64,000 nucleotides of DNA. Source: Caballeronia sordidicola. Its GTDB lineage: Bacteria > Pseudomonadota > Gammaproteobacteria > Burkholderiales > Burkholderiaceae. The stretch covers positions 1 to 64,000 of the forward strand of contig NZ_JNFG01000015.1 in the NCBI RefSeq assembly GCF_000729995.1. The letters are read 5' to 3'. Shown one piece after another: positions 15,868-24,171 of the stretch. The notes below the pieces were generated by a model. It was not told the DNA's origin. It saw nothing but the letters and a program-made list of their open reading frames with translations, and did no database searches. Each line of letters opens with the position of its first letter. Positions within the stretch are counted from its first letter, which is position 1. Both the position numbers and the translations under genes were made by a program.

Positions 15868-16866
15868 GTGAACATTGATATGAACTCGTGGTACAAGGTC
15901 GACGTGGACCGGAAAGAATTCAAGAAGCTCGCATCGCGATCCGACGCCCGTGGACTGCTGCAGGTGGGAGGATTTCTTGGGCTGGTCATTGCGACCGGCG
16001 TACTTGCGTATTTTTCCCTCGGCACCGCGTGGGTTATCCCGGCGTTCCTGCTTTACGGCACTGTCTTCGCCTTCAGCGAAGCCGCTGCACACGAACTCGG
16101 CCACGGGACCGTATTCCAGACTCGATGGATGAACGAGACTGCGTATTGGATCATTTGCTTTATGTCCTGGCGCGAACAGGTCTATAGCAGATGGCTGCAT
16201 GCGAAACACCACACGTTCACGCACCTGACTGCTGCACCGTACAAGGACCCGGAATTGGCGTTCCGCCGGCCAGCCAGCTATGTGAAACTGATCACGGATT
16301 TCGTACGCGTTTCGCACGGTATCCAGTTCCTCGGTGCGATCTTTCTTCACAGCTTCGGGATAATTACCAGGGGCGCGAAAGAGGTCGTTCCCGAATCCGA
16401 ATACAAGAAGATGCGCGACAACTCACGGGTGCTGCTGGCCTGTTACGTCGCCGTCTTCGTGTGGGCGATCCTCGCGCACAGCTGGCTTCCGATCATGTTC
16501 CTTTTTCTGGCGCGCGCGTATGGGACCTGGCTGCATGAATTGTGTGCATCGACTCAGCACACTGGCTTGAAGGAGAACGTGCTCGATCATCGTGTATCGA
16601 GCCGCACTGTCATTCTGAATCCGGCCTTGCGGTTTCTCTACTGGAACATGAATTACCATGTTGAACATCACATGTTTCCCAGTATTCCGTTTCATGCTCT
16701 TCCAAACTTGCACGCAAGTGTCGCGTCACAAATGCCGCGTCCGTACTCCGGCCTCTGGGAGACCTGGAGTGAGATTCTTGTGGTCTTTGCAAGGCAACGA
16801 CGAGATCCAGAATATGTGATCGTTCGCGAGCTTCCTGATGGACAGCGGGGCACAGCGGTTGCGTGA
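15868..16866 (+). CDS. Membrane di-iron fatty-acid-desaturase-family oxygenase (MocD-like)
   Basis: 332 residues from the GTG at 15868, with GGAG 7 bases upstream; a TTG at 15781 would run through the stem-loop and is rejected. The three histidine boxes of integral-membrane di-iron enzymes are present: HELGH (75-79), HAKHH (111-115) and NYHVEHH near residue 254. Four or so hydrophobic segments surround them. The family includes desaturases, alkane hydroxylases and MocD, the proposed oxygenase that removes the methyl group of rhizopine. Given the Rieske ferredoxin and formaldehyde dehydrogenase in the same cluster, I favour an O-demethylating hydroxylase over a lipid desaturase. The substrate is unproven. 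Confidence 0.85.
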   Translation: MNIDMNSWYKVDVDRKEFKKLASRSDARGLLQVGGFLGLVIATGVLAYFSLGTAWVIPAFLLYGTVFAFSEAAAHELGHGTVFQTRWMNETAYWIICFMSWREQVYSRWLHAKHHTFTHLTAAPYKDPELAFRRPASYVKLITDFVRVSHGIQFLGAIFLHSFGIITRGAKEVVPESEYKKMRDNSRVLLACYVAVFVWAILAHSWLPIMFLFLARAYGTWLHELCASTQHTGLKENVLDHRVSSRTVILNPALRFLYWNMNYHVEHHMFPSIPFHALPNLHASVASQMPRPYSGLWETWSEILVVFARQRRDPEYVIVRELPDGQRGTAVA

Positions 16867-16939
16867 TCGTGAATGGCCGGGGTAGAGAAGGACGTAACGG
16901 ACACCATGCATCGGGGCTGTTAAGACAAGGCAGCCGTCT

Positions 16940-16975
16940 GCGAGGAGGCAGTGGCAAATAATGCCGCTGCCTCGC
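16940..16975 (+). terminator. Stem-loop in the 505-base gap before the hydrogenase genes
   Basis: GCGAGGAGGCAGTGGCA pairs with TGCCGCTGCCTCGC around an AATAA loop, with one 3-base bulge. There is no T-run after it, so termination would be Rho-dependent or partial. It is 74 bases after the oxygenase stop. Further on, the gap has two GTTTAAAC/TTTAAAC elements (17018-17050), with no gene visible. Confidence 0.4.
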
Positions 16976-17115
16976 AAACGCTGAAAGCCATGGAGTGCAA
17001 TAGTTGCTGAGACAGACCTTTAAACCAAGACTTTAATCGCATGTTTAAACGGCCGGCGCCGCGCTCATCGCTGCGTTCCGGCAACACGATTCGGGAAAAC
17101 CTTCGCAGAATCCGG

Positions 17116-17143
17116 TTGATTGAACGGCATTACGAACTATATT
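17116..17143 (+). promoter_or_regulatory. Putative sigma-70 promoter of the hydrogenase operon
   Basis: TTGATT (17116-17121, 4 of 6) and TATATT (17138-17143, 5 of 6) are 16 bases apart. Transcription would leave a leader of about 220 bases before the small-subunit ATG. I see no good -24/-12 sigma-54 site in the gap, unlike many energy-conserving uptake hydrogenases. Confidence 0.4.
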
Positions 17144-17370
17144 TAAGAGAATAAAAAAACACGGTCATGCAGGCGATAAGGTTCATCGCGGTCTAACTAT
17201 CGCCCCAACGCACACCGGAGAGACGAGCGAACAGCCGGGCCATGGCGACTATTCATTGATCGCCGTGCCCGCGTGTTCGCTAAAGGCGGTTCCCCGCCAC
17301 GGCCGGCAACAGACACGTTGCAAATCCGCGGGGACGTCGCACATTCGCCAGTAGGCGAGGAGGTTCCACC

Positions 17371-18429
17371 ATGGATCCGGTAAGCGCCATTCCCTATGGC
17401 CGCAAGACTCAACACGCCCCTGCACTGAAAGAAGTACACATCTTATGGATTACCGCGGGTCTCGGTTGCGACGGCGATTCTGTATCGATTACCGCCGCTA
17501 CGCAACCCAGCATTGAAGATGTGCTGCTCGGCGCCATTCCCGGACTGCCCAAGGTTCATCTGCACAATCCGGTGCTGGCTTATGAAAACGGTGCGGAATT
17601 CATGGCGCCGTTTCATGCTGCAGCGCGGGGTGAGATGGATAACTTCGTGCTGGTCATGGAAGGTTCGATCCCGAACGAGAAGATCAATCGAGAGGGGTAC
17701 TGGGCTGCCATGGGAACAGATCCCGACACGCATGAGCCCATCACGATTCCGCAATGGCTCGATCGCCTGACGCCCAAAGCGCTGGCCGTCGTCGGCGCGG
17801 GCACGTGCGCGACCTACGGCGGCATTCATGCGATGGAAGGCAACCCCACGGGTTGCATGGGCCTCGCGGACTATCTTGGCTGGGACTGGAAGTCGAAGGC
17901 GGGCCTGCCTATTGTGAACGTCCCGGGTTGCCCGGTTCAGCCGGACAACTTCATGGAGACGCTGCTCTACCTGCTGTATCAACTGGCGGGCCTCGCACCC
18001 ATGATTCCGCTCGATGCAGCGCTTCGTCCGAAGTGGCTATTCCAGCGCACCGTGCACGATGGTTGCGACCGCGCGGGCTCCTACGAACAGGCACTGTTCG
18101 CGAAGGAATATGGGAGTCCGAACTGTATCGTCAAGCTTGGATGCTGGGGGCCTGTGGTCAACTGCAACGTCCCCAAGCGCGGCTGGATCAATGGCGTGGG
18201 CGGGTGCCCGAACGTCGGAGGAATCTGTATCGGCTGCACGATGCCCGGGTTCCCTGACAAGTTCATGCCGTTCATGGACGAGCCCCCGGGTGCGGTCCTC
18301 TCGTCGAATCTCATCAAGTCTTACGGCGGACTCATTCGCAGCCTGCGCAAGCTGACCAATTCGACTGTCAACCAGGAACCGAAATGGCGGCACAACCGTC
18401 CCACGCTGACGACGGGCTATCGTCGCTGA
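17371..18429 (+). CDS. hhyS: [NiFe] hydrogenase small subunit, group 1h type
   Basis: 352 residues with no Tat signal; the protein begins only about 20 residues before the first conserved strand, as in group 1h enzymes. The proximal-cluster motif reads GLGCDGDSVS (Cys33, Asp36) where classic small subunits have CxxC. In the Cupriavidus actinobacterial-type hydrogenase this Asp is the fourth ligand of the proximal [4Fe-4S] cluster. Other cysteines for the relay are in GAGTCATYGG, NVPGCPVQPDN, HDGCDRAG, KLGCWGPVVNC and GICIGCTMPGFP. It passes electrons from the NiFe site to the respiratory chain. GGCGAGGAGG precedes the ATG. Lack of a signal and of a cytochrome b gene suggests cytoplasmic placement with an unknown electron acceptor. 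Confidence 0.92.
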   Translation: MDPVSAIPYGRKTQHAPALKEVHILWITAGLGCDGDSVSITAATQPSIEDVLLGAIPGLPKVHLHNPVLAYENGAEFMAPFHAAARGEMDNFVLVMEGSIPNEKINREGYWAAMGTDPDTHEPITIPQWLDRLTPKALAVVGAGTCATYGGIHAMEGNPTGCMGLADYLGWDWKSKAGLPIVNVPGCPVQPDNFMETLLYLLYQLAGLAPMIPLDAALRPKWLFQRTVHDGCDRAGSYEQALFAKEYGSPNCIVKLGCWGPVVNCNVPKRGWINGVGGCPNVGGICIGCTMPGFPDKFMPFMDEPPGAVLSSNLIKSYGGLIRSLRKLTNSTVNQEPKWRHNRPTLTTGYRR

Positions 18430-18528
18430 ACGGTTTCGCGGAACACACTTGGAAACCGCCGCTGATGGTCGGCATTACGGCGGGTTCCACGAGAGACAGA
18501 AGTAGACGGAAGTATCCAGGAGGGGGTC

Positions 18529-20355
18529 ATGGCGGATATTGCGGCACCTGAATTGAAGTCGGGCCAGGCGTCACAGCCTGCCAAACTGGTGGAGATGAAC
18601 TGGGACCCGATCACGCGTATCGTCGGCAGTCTCGGCATATATACGAAGATTGATTTCGAGCAGCGCAAGGTCGCCGAGTGCTACAGCACGTCGTCCATCT
18701 TTCGCGGCTACAGCATCTTCATGAAGGGCAAGGATCCACGCGACTCGCACTTCATCACCAGCCGTATCTGCGGAATTTGCGGCGACAACCACGCGACCTG
18801 CTCGGTGTATGCGCAGAACATGGCCTATGGCGTCAAGCCGCCGAACATTGCGGAATGGATCGTCAATCTCGGCGAAGCGGCCGAGTACATGTTCGATCAC
18901 AACATCTTCCAGGACAACCTGGTGGGCGTGGATTTCTGCGAGCAGATGGTCAAGGAAACCAACCCCGGCGTGTGGGCCAAAGCGCAGAAGGCCGCCGCGC
19001 CGCACGCTGAGATTCACGGCTACAAGACTATCGCGGACATCATGACCGCGCTGAATCCATTCACCGGCGAGTTCTATCGCGAGACGCTGCATGTGAGCCG
19101 TTATACGCGGGAGATGTTCTGTCTGATGGAAGGGCGGCACGTGCATCCGTCAACGCTGTATCCCGGTGGCGTGGGGACGGTGCCGACCGTGCAGCTTTTC
19201 ACCGACTACATCACGCGGCTGATGAAGTATGTGGAGTTCATGAAGAAGGTCGTGCCGCTGCACGACGACCTGTTCGACTTCTTCTATGAAGCGCTGCCGG
19301 GTTACGAGGACGTCGGCCGCAGGCGCATCCTGCTGGGCTGCTGGGGCTCGTTCCAGGACCCGGCGGTTTGCGACTACGACTACAAGACCATGACCGACTG
19401 GGGCCGCAGCATGTTCGTCACACCCGGCGTGGTCGTGGACGGCGAACTGGTCACCACGGATCTGGTCGAGATCAACCTGAACATCCGCATTTTGCTCGGC
19501 AGTTCGTTCTACGATGACTGGGATCACGAGGAAACCTTTGTCCGGCAAGACCCGCTTGGCAATCCGATCGATCGCAAGCATCCGTGGAACCAAACCACCT
19601 TGCCACGGCCGCAGAAACGCAAGTTCGACGGCAACTATACGTGGGTCATGTCACCGCGCTGGTACGACAAGCGCACGGGCGATTACCTCGCGCTCGATAC
19701 CGGCGGTGGTCCGATCGCACGGCTGTGGACGACCGCGCTCGCGGGCCTGGTGGATATCGGCTATGTGAAGTCGACCGGTCACAGCGTGAAGATCTATTTG
19801 CCGAAGACCGCGCTTAAACCCGAAGTCGAGTTCGAATGGAAGATCCCGAAGTGGAGCAACGCGATCGAACGCGACCGCGCACGCACGTATTTCCAGGCCT
19901 ATGCGGCCGCGTGTGCGCTGCATTTCGCGGAGAAGGCGCTGGCCGAATTGCATGCCGGCCATACACGCACATTCACGCCGTTCGAGGTACCCGATGAAGC
20001 GATCGGCTGCGGTTTTCATGAAGCGGTGCGCGGGGTGTTATCGCATCACCTGGTGATCAAGGGCGGCAAGATAGCGAACTACCATCCCTATCCGCCGACC
20101 CCGTGGAATGCGAATCCGCGCGATATCTATGGCACCCCTGGACCGTATGAAGATGCGGTGCAAAACACGCCCATCTTCGAAGAGAACGGGCCGGACAAGT
20201 TCAAAGGCATTGACATCATGCGGGCCGTGCGCAGCTTCGATCCGTGCCTGCCGTGTGGAGTTCATATGTACGTCGGGGATGGCAAGACCGTCGATGTCGC
20301 GCATTCACCGACCTTTGGCGTTCCGCCGGGCATGAAACCGGGAGGGCACTCATGA
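18529..20355 (+). CDS. hhyL: [NiFe] hydrogenase large subunit, group 1h type
   Basis: 608 residues carrying the NiFe active site. The N-terminal L1 motif RICGICGDNH (Cys81, Cys84) and C-terminal L2 motif DPCLPCGVH (Cys573, Cys576, His579) supply the four nickel ligands. About 29 residues follow His579 and would be cut off by the maturation protease after nickel insertion. The ATG has a very strong AGGAGGGGG site. It lies 99 bases after the small subunit gene and its stop overlaps the next ATG (ATGA), so all the following accessory genes are coupled to it. Function is H2 oxidation; members of this group typically have high affinity and tolerate oxygen. Confidence 0.94.
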   Translation: MADIAAPELKSGQASQPAKLVEMNWDPITRIVGSLGIYTKIDFEQRKVAECYSTSSIFRGYSIFMKGKDPRDSHFITSRICGICGDNHATCSVYAQNMAYGVKPPNIAEWIVNLGEAAEYMFDHNIFQDNLVGVDFCEQMVKETNPGVWAKAQKAAAPHAEIHGYKTIADIMTALNPFTGEFYRETLHVSRYTREMFCLMEGRHVHPSTLYPGGVGTVPTVQLFTDYITRLMKYVEFMKKVVPLHDDLFDFFYEALPGYEDVGRRRILLGCWGSFQDPAVCDYDYKTMTDWGRSMFVTPGVVVDGELVTTDLVEINLNIRILLGSSFYDDWDHEETFVRQDPLGNPIDRKHPWNQTTLPRPQKRKFDGNYTWVMSPRWYDKRTGDYLALDTGGGPIARLWTTALAGLVDIGYVKSTGHSVKIYLPKTALKPEVEFEWKIPKWSNAIERDRARTYFQAYAAACALHFAEKALAELHAGHTRTFTPFEVPDEAIGCGFHEAVRGVLSHHLVIKGGKIANYHPYPPTPWNANPRDIYGTPGPYEDAVQNTPIFEENGPDKFKGIDIMRAVRSFDPCLPCGVHMYVGDGKTVDVAHSPTFGVPPGMKPGGHS

Positions 20356-20891
20356 GCGGCGCGCGCGTACTTGAGGAACAACAACGGCGCATCGACGAAC
20401 TGATTGCAGCACTGGCGGCACTGGATGACACGCGTGCGCGCGATATTGCGCAGGCCTTGTTGCAGGTGGTGCTCGAGCTGCATGCAAGCGGTCTTGCCCG
20501 GCTGGCCGAGATCGTGACCGAGGCGGATGGCGCTGATGGTCCGATCGTCGCCCGGCTGATGCAGGACAAACAGGTCAGCGCAGTGTTGTTGCTGCATGGG
20601 TTGCATCCGCAAGACCTGGCTAGCCGCGTCGAGCATGCGGTCGAAGGGCTGCGGGCGCCGCTTGGTGCGCAAGGCGTGAGGATCGAACTGGTCGATACAC
20701 GGGAGGACCTGGTACGCGTTCGTCTGGCGGGCGTGCTGACTGGCAAGCACGTCACCCCTGCCGATGTGCAGAACGATATCGAGCGGGCGATTTTTGAACA
20801 GGCGCCGGACGTGGCGCGCATTGAAATAGACGGGATGCCGGACGTCAATGTCCACGAGCTGCGGTTTGTCGCAACGCTGCCAACATCATGA
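20352..20891 (+). CDS. NifU C-terminal-like protein of the hydrogenase cluster, CxxC lost
   Basis: 179 residues from the ATG at 20352, overlapping the large-subunit stop. The N-terminal half is helical and contains VLLLHGLHPQDL, seen in the NifU-like proteins of group 1h clusters. Residues about 95-165 have the NifU/Nfu C-terminal fold pattern (VRIELVDTREDLVRVRLAG, then NDIERAIFEQAPDVARIEI). In ordinary NifU domains this loop carries CSGCP. Here it is GVLTGKHVTP (127-136), with no cysteine, so it cannot hold an Fe-S cluster in that way. A scaffold or assembly role for the hydrogenase relay is therefore doubtful; a structural or chaperone role is more likely. Its upstream in-frame start at 20244 is rejected. 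Confidence 0.8.
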   Translation: MSGARVLEEQQRRIDELIAALAALDDTRARDIAQALLQVVLELHASGLARLAEIVTEADGADGPIVARLMQDKQVSAVLLLHGLHPQDLASRVEHAVEGLRAPLGAQGVRIELVDTREDLVRVRLAGVLTGKHVTPADVQNDIERAIFEQAPDVARIEIDGMPDVNVHELRFVATLPTS

Positions 20892-21535
20892 ACGCACGCG
20901 GGGGGGAACAACCCGGGCAACGTGGCTGGGTGGCTGCGCTGCGCACGTTCGCCCGCCCACCGGTGATGACGCTCTGTGAACTGTGCGGCGAACCTCTCGA
21001 CGGCACTCATCCTCATCTGCTCGAACTGGAACAGCACGCGTTGCGCTGCTGCTGCCGCGCGTGCGCGCTGCTGTTCGGAAACCAGCAAAACGCGCGCTAT
21101 AAGCGGGTGACGGAAAGCGTCCGCTGGCTCGGTGAGTTTCGTCTGAGCGACGAACAATGGGACGCATTGGCGATCCCGATCGGCATAGCGTTTTTCTATA
21201 GGGACTCGGCCGCGCAGCGCGTGATCGCGATGTACCCGGGCGCTGCCGGCGCGCTGCAGTCGTCGCTTGATCTGAGCGCGTGGGATCGCCTGGTTGCCGA
21301 CAACCCGGTCCTGGATACCCTCGAACCCGATGTCGAAGCGCTATTGGTGAATCGCGTGGAAGGCGCGCGCGAGTATTACCGCGTGCCTATCGACCAGTGT
21401 TATGCACTGACCGGCGTGATCCGGGCGCGCTGGCGCGGATTGTCGGGTGGCGTGGACGCATGGCGTGCAATCCATGCGTGTTTTGCGGCACTGAAAGCAG
21501 GCGAGCGTTTGCCGGAGGGAGTGCCGAATGCCTGA
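20888..21535 (+). CDS. DUF5947-type conserved protein of group 1h hydrogenase clusters
   Basis: 215 residues; the ATG overlaps the previous stop. The N-terminal part has Cys30-x-x-Cys33 (LCELCGEPLDG), His/Glu residues, and then Cys54-Cys55-Cys56-x-x-Cys59 (RCCCRACALLF), which looks like a zinc-ribbon or possible Fe-S site. The rest is a mixed alpha/beta domain (IPIGIAFFYRDS; VALLVNRVEG-type core near 150) without a recognised fold by eye. I associate it with DUF5947 from its cysteine pattern and position between the NifU-like and DUF6084-like genes. It may bridge the hydrogenase to an electron acceptor, but no experimental role is known to me. Confidence 0.72.
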   Translation: MNARGGEQPGQRGWVAALRTFARPPVMTLCELCGEPLDGTHPHLLELEQHALRCCCRACALLFGNQQNARYKRVTESVRWLGEFRLSDEQWDALAIPIGIAFFYRDSAAQRVIAMYPGAAGALQSSLDLSAWDRLVADNPVLDTLEPDVEALLVNRVEGAREYYRVPIDQCYALTGVIRARWRGLSGGVDAWRAIHACFAALKAGERLPEGVPNA

Positions 21536-22217
21536 TCTTGACTTCGTCGTTGAGGGTGCGGAGATTGCGCTGCATTCGGTGTCACCGTTGCTGGTGTTCA
21601 AGCTGCGCGTGACTAACAAGAGCGTGTCCAACGGGTCGCCGGTCCGGGAGGAAATCGCGAGCCTCGCGCTGCATTGCCAGATCCAGATAGAAGCGACCCG
21701 GCGGACTTACGAGCCGGTCGATCAGGCACGGCTTAGCGATTTGTTCGGCGTACCGCAGCGTTGGTCGCAGACGTTGCGGACCCTTCTGTGGACCCACGCG
21801 AATGCGGCTGTTCCTTCTTTCACCGATAACTGCACAGTCGATCTTCCCGTGCCGTGCACGTTCGACTTCAATGTCGCGGCGGCGAAGTATTTCGATGCGC
21901 TCGGAGACGGAGAAATTCCGTTGATGCTGCAATTCAGCGGCACGATTTTTTATCGTGAAAGCGACGGTACGCTGCAAGTCGCGCGTGTTCCGTGGCACAA
22001 GGAAACCTCGTTTCGCTTGCCGGTCGCGACGTGGCGCGCAATGCGGGACTACTACTACCCGAACACCGCATGGATGTGCGTGCAGCGCGGCGTGTTCGAG
22101 CGGCTGGAGCGGTATCGGGTCGAGCGAGGCTTGACCGGCTGGGACGAAGCACTCACGTCCTTGCTGGACGAGACCCGTAGCGAACAGGCGTGGCCTGCGC
22201 ACGGAGGTTTGCAATGA
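21528..22217 (+). CDS. DUF6084-type conserved protein of group 1h hydrogenase clusters
   Basis: 229 residues; the ATG lies 8 bases inside the end of the previous gene. It reads as an all-beta N-terminal part (LDFVVEGAEIALHSVSPLLVFKLRV; LPVPCTFDFNVAAAKYFDALGDGEIPL split by loops) and a C-terminal helical part with DYYYPNTAWM and GLTGWDEAL. These segments fit the DUF6084 proteins that accompany group 1h hydrogenases, as I recall them. No signal peptide, membrane helix or catalytic motif is visible. Strict gene overlap on both sides suggests production in a fixed ratio with the neighbours, for example as subunits of one complex. Function unknown. Confidence 0.72.
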   Translation: MPDLDFVVEGAEIALHSVSPLLVFKLRVTNKSVSNGSPVREEIASLALHCQIQIEATRRTYEPVDQARLSDLFGVPQRWSQTLRTLLWTHANAAVPSFTDNCTVDLPVPCTFDFNVAAAKYFDALGDGEIPLMLQFSGTIFYRESDGTLQVARVPWHKETSFRLPVATWRAMRDYYYPNTAWMCVQRGVFERLERYRVERGLTGWDEALTSLLDETRSEQAWPAHGGLQ

Positions 22218-23611
22218 ACGCCATCGACGGGATCGTTCGGGCCGTGCTGTACGAGGGATACATGCTTTACCCGTACAGACCGTCCTCGGTCAAGAACCGG
22301 CAGCGCTGGACCTTTGGCAGCGTGTATCCGCGAGCGTGGGCCGACTGGTCCGGCAGCGATGCATCGATGATGCAGACCGAATGCCTGATCGAAGGCGATG
22401 AAGAAACGCGCGTAACGGTGCGTCCATGTTTCCTGCACCTGATTGAGCGGGACGTGCGTGAATTGAACGAACCTGTGGCTGCATGGACAGGGCTTGATGA
22501 GTTGTCTACGCGGTCGGTGGCTTCGCTGGAAGTGGGCGGCCGGCGTTTCGACACGTGGCAGGAAGCCGGTGAGCAGCACCTCGAGGTTCCCGCATTGAAG
22601 CTTGACGAACTGTGTATCGAGGGGCTGCGTCTGCCGTTTTCACTGGCCGGAAGCCGCTCTGTAGAGCCATTGATGGAAGCGGACGGCCGCGTGCGCGGTG
22701 CGCTCGTGCGCACGCGAGCGGCTATAGAAGGTCGTGTGGAATGCTGCGCAACGCGGGTCGATGCACGCACTTTCAGGCTCACCGTCCGCATTGTCAACGT
22801 GACGCCGGTTGACGAACCGCAGCGTTTGAATCGCGATGCCGCTTCGTCGTTTGCGCTGCTGTCATGCCACGCGGTACTGGCTGTGGAGGGCGCGGCGTTC
22901 GTCTCCTCGATCGAGCCGCCGGACGAACTCGCTGAGGCGGTCGCGGGTTGCACCAATATTGGTTTATGGCCGGTGCTGGTCGGCTCCGGTGAACGCCACG
23001 ACACCATGCTCGCGGCGCCGATCATCCTCTACGACTACCCGCAGGTCGCGCCGGAAAGCGCAGGCGATCTCTTCGACGCCACCGAGATAGACGAGATCCT
23101 GACGCTGCGAATCCTCACCATGACCGACGCCGAAAAGCGCGAGATGGCCGCAGGCGATGAACGCTCACGCGCGTTGCTCGAACGCACGGAAAACCTCACC
23201 GCCAGCGACTTGCAGCGGCTGCATGGAACCTTGCGCGAAGTGCGCGCCGGGTCGGGCGGTTGGCGGGATGTATCGGAAGAAACTGGAGAGGCCCCTGAAG
23301 ACACAGCCCCCTGGGCCGAGCTTGACGCCAAACCTCCTCTTGCGTGCGTCAACGTCGATGGCGTGGCGTTGCAGGTCGGCTCGCGCGTCGTGCTGCATCC
23401 CCATGCACGCGCCGATATCTTCGACCTGGCTTTGCGCGATCAGATAGCGACCATCGAATCGATCGAGCGCGATTTCGAGGACCACGTTCACGTGGCGGTG
23501 ACAATCGACTGCGATCCCGGGCGTGACTTCGGCCTTGCACGCATGCCGGGTCATCGCTTCTTTTTCGCGCCCGACGAGATTGAGCCGCTGCGCGAGGAGC
23601 GGTCGTCATGA
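22214..23611 (+). CDS. Conserved hydrogenase-cluster protein of unknown function
   Basis: 465 residues from the ATG at 22214, which has GGAGG 7 bases upstream and overlaps the previous stop. I do not recognise a catalytic domain. The N-terminus (VRAVLYEGYMLYPYRPSSVKN) and the middle (FALLSCHAVLAVEGAAFVSSIEPP) are well-ordered soluble segments. A C-terminal portion from about 385 (VALQVGSRVVLHPHARADIFD, then GHRFFFAPDEIEPL) reads as a small beta-barrel. There is no signal peptide and no cysteine cluster. Its strict overlap with DUF6084 upstream and the protease gene downstream makes it an integral part of the hydrogenase operon. A maturation or structural role is inferred from this position only. 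Confidence 0.75.
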   Translation: MNAIDGIVRAVLYEGYMLYPYRPSSVKNRQRWTFGSVYPRAWADWSGSDASMMQTECLIEGDEETRVTVRPCFLHLIERDVRELNEPVAAWTGLDELSTRSVASLEVGGRRFDTWQEAGEQHLEVPALKLDELCIEGLRLPFSLAGSRSVEPLMEADGRVRGALVRTRAAIEGRVECCATRVDARTFRLTVRIVNVTPVDEPQRLNRDAASSFALLSCHAVLAVEGAAFVSSIEPPDELAEAVAGCTNIGLWPVLVGSGERHDTMLAAPIILYDYPQVAPESAGDLFDATEIDEILTLRILTMTDAEKREMAAGDERSRALLERTENLTASDLQRLHGTLREVRAGSGGWRDVSEETGEAPEDTAPWAELDAKPPLACVNVDGVALQVGSRVVLHPHARADIFDLALRDQIATIESIERDFEDHVHVAVTIDCDPGRDFGLARMPGHRFFFAPDEIEPLREERSS

Positions 23612-24171
23612 CTTCGATCCTGGTAGCGGGAGTCGGCAACATCTTCCTGGGCGACGACGGTTTTGGCGTCGAGGTTGTGCGGCGTCTGCACGAAAGACGG
23701 TCCGACGCGTGGCCGTCAGATGTGCGGGTGATCGACTATGGAATCCGGGGGATCGATCTGTATTACGCGCTGCTCGACGGTGTGGATTTGGCTGTCCTCG
23801 TCGATGCGACGCATCGCGACGGACCACCGGGCACGCTGTATGTCATCGAACCTTCCATACCGAACACCAATGGAGATTTCACAGATGATGCCTCGCCCGT
23901 CCTGTTGTCTGCGCACGACCTCGATCCGGCGAAAGTCCTTCAGGCAGTGCAGGCGATGGGTGGTGAAGTGGGGCGCATTGTCCTGGTCGGTTGTGAGCCC
24001 GACAGTCTCGGCACGGAGGACGGGCAGGAGGGCCGCATGGGACTGAGCGCACCCGTCGGGGCGGCCGTGCAGGAAGCGGTAGACACCATTGAAACGATGA
24101 TCGAAAGCATGCAGGCGCAGACCACCGTGGCCAACGCCGGGAGCGTGTCGCAGGACCACTGGAGAGCATGA
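23608..24171 (+). CDS. Hydrogenase maturation protease (HyaD/HupD family)
   Basis: 187 residues; the ATG overlaps the previous stop. The N-terminal ILVAGVGNIFLGDDGFGVEVV is the M52 peptidase signature, where an acidic residue binds the nickel of the large subunit. A second acidic site lies in VIDYGIRGIDLYYAL and the histidine in LLSAHDLDPAKVLQ. The enzyme removes the C-terminal tail of the large subunit after the DPCLPCGVH motif once nickel is in place. The C-terminal part (LSAPVGAAVQEAVDTIE) is the usual helix, followed by a poorly conserved polar tail of about 25 residues. It should be specific for the adjacent large subunit. Confidence 0.9.
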   Translation: MTSILVAGVGNIFLGDDGFGVEVVRRLHERRSDAWPSDVRVIDYGIRGIDLYYALLDGVDLAVLVDATHRDGPPGTLYVIEPSIPNTNGDFTDDASPVLLSAHDLDPAKVLQAVQAMGGEVGRIVLVGCEPDSLGTEDGQEGRMGLSAPVGAAVQEAVDTIETMIESMQAQTTVANAGSVSQDHWRA

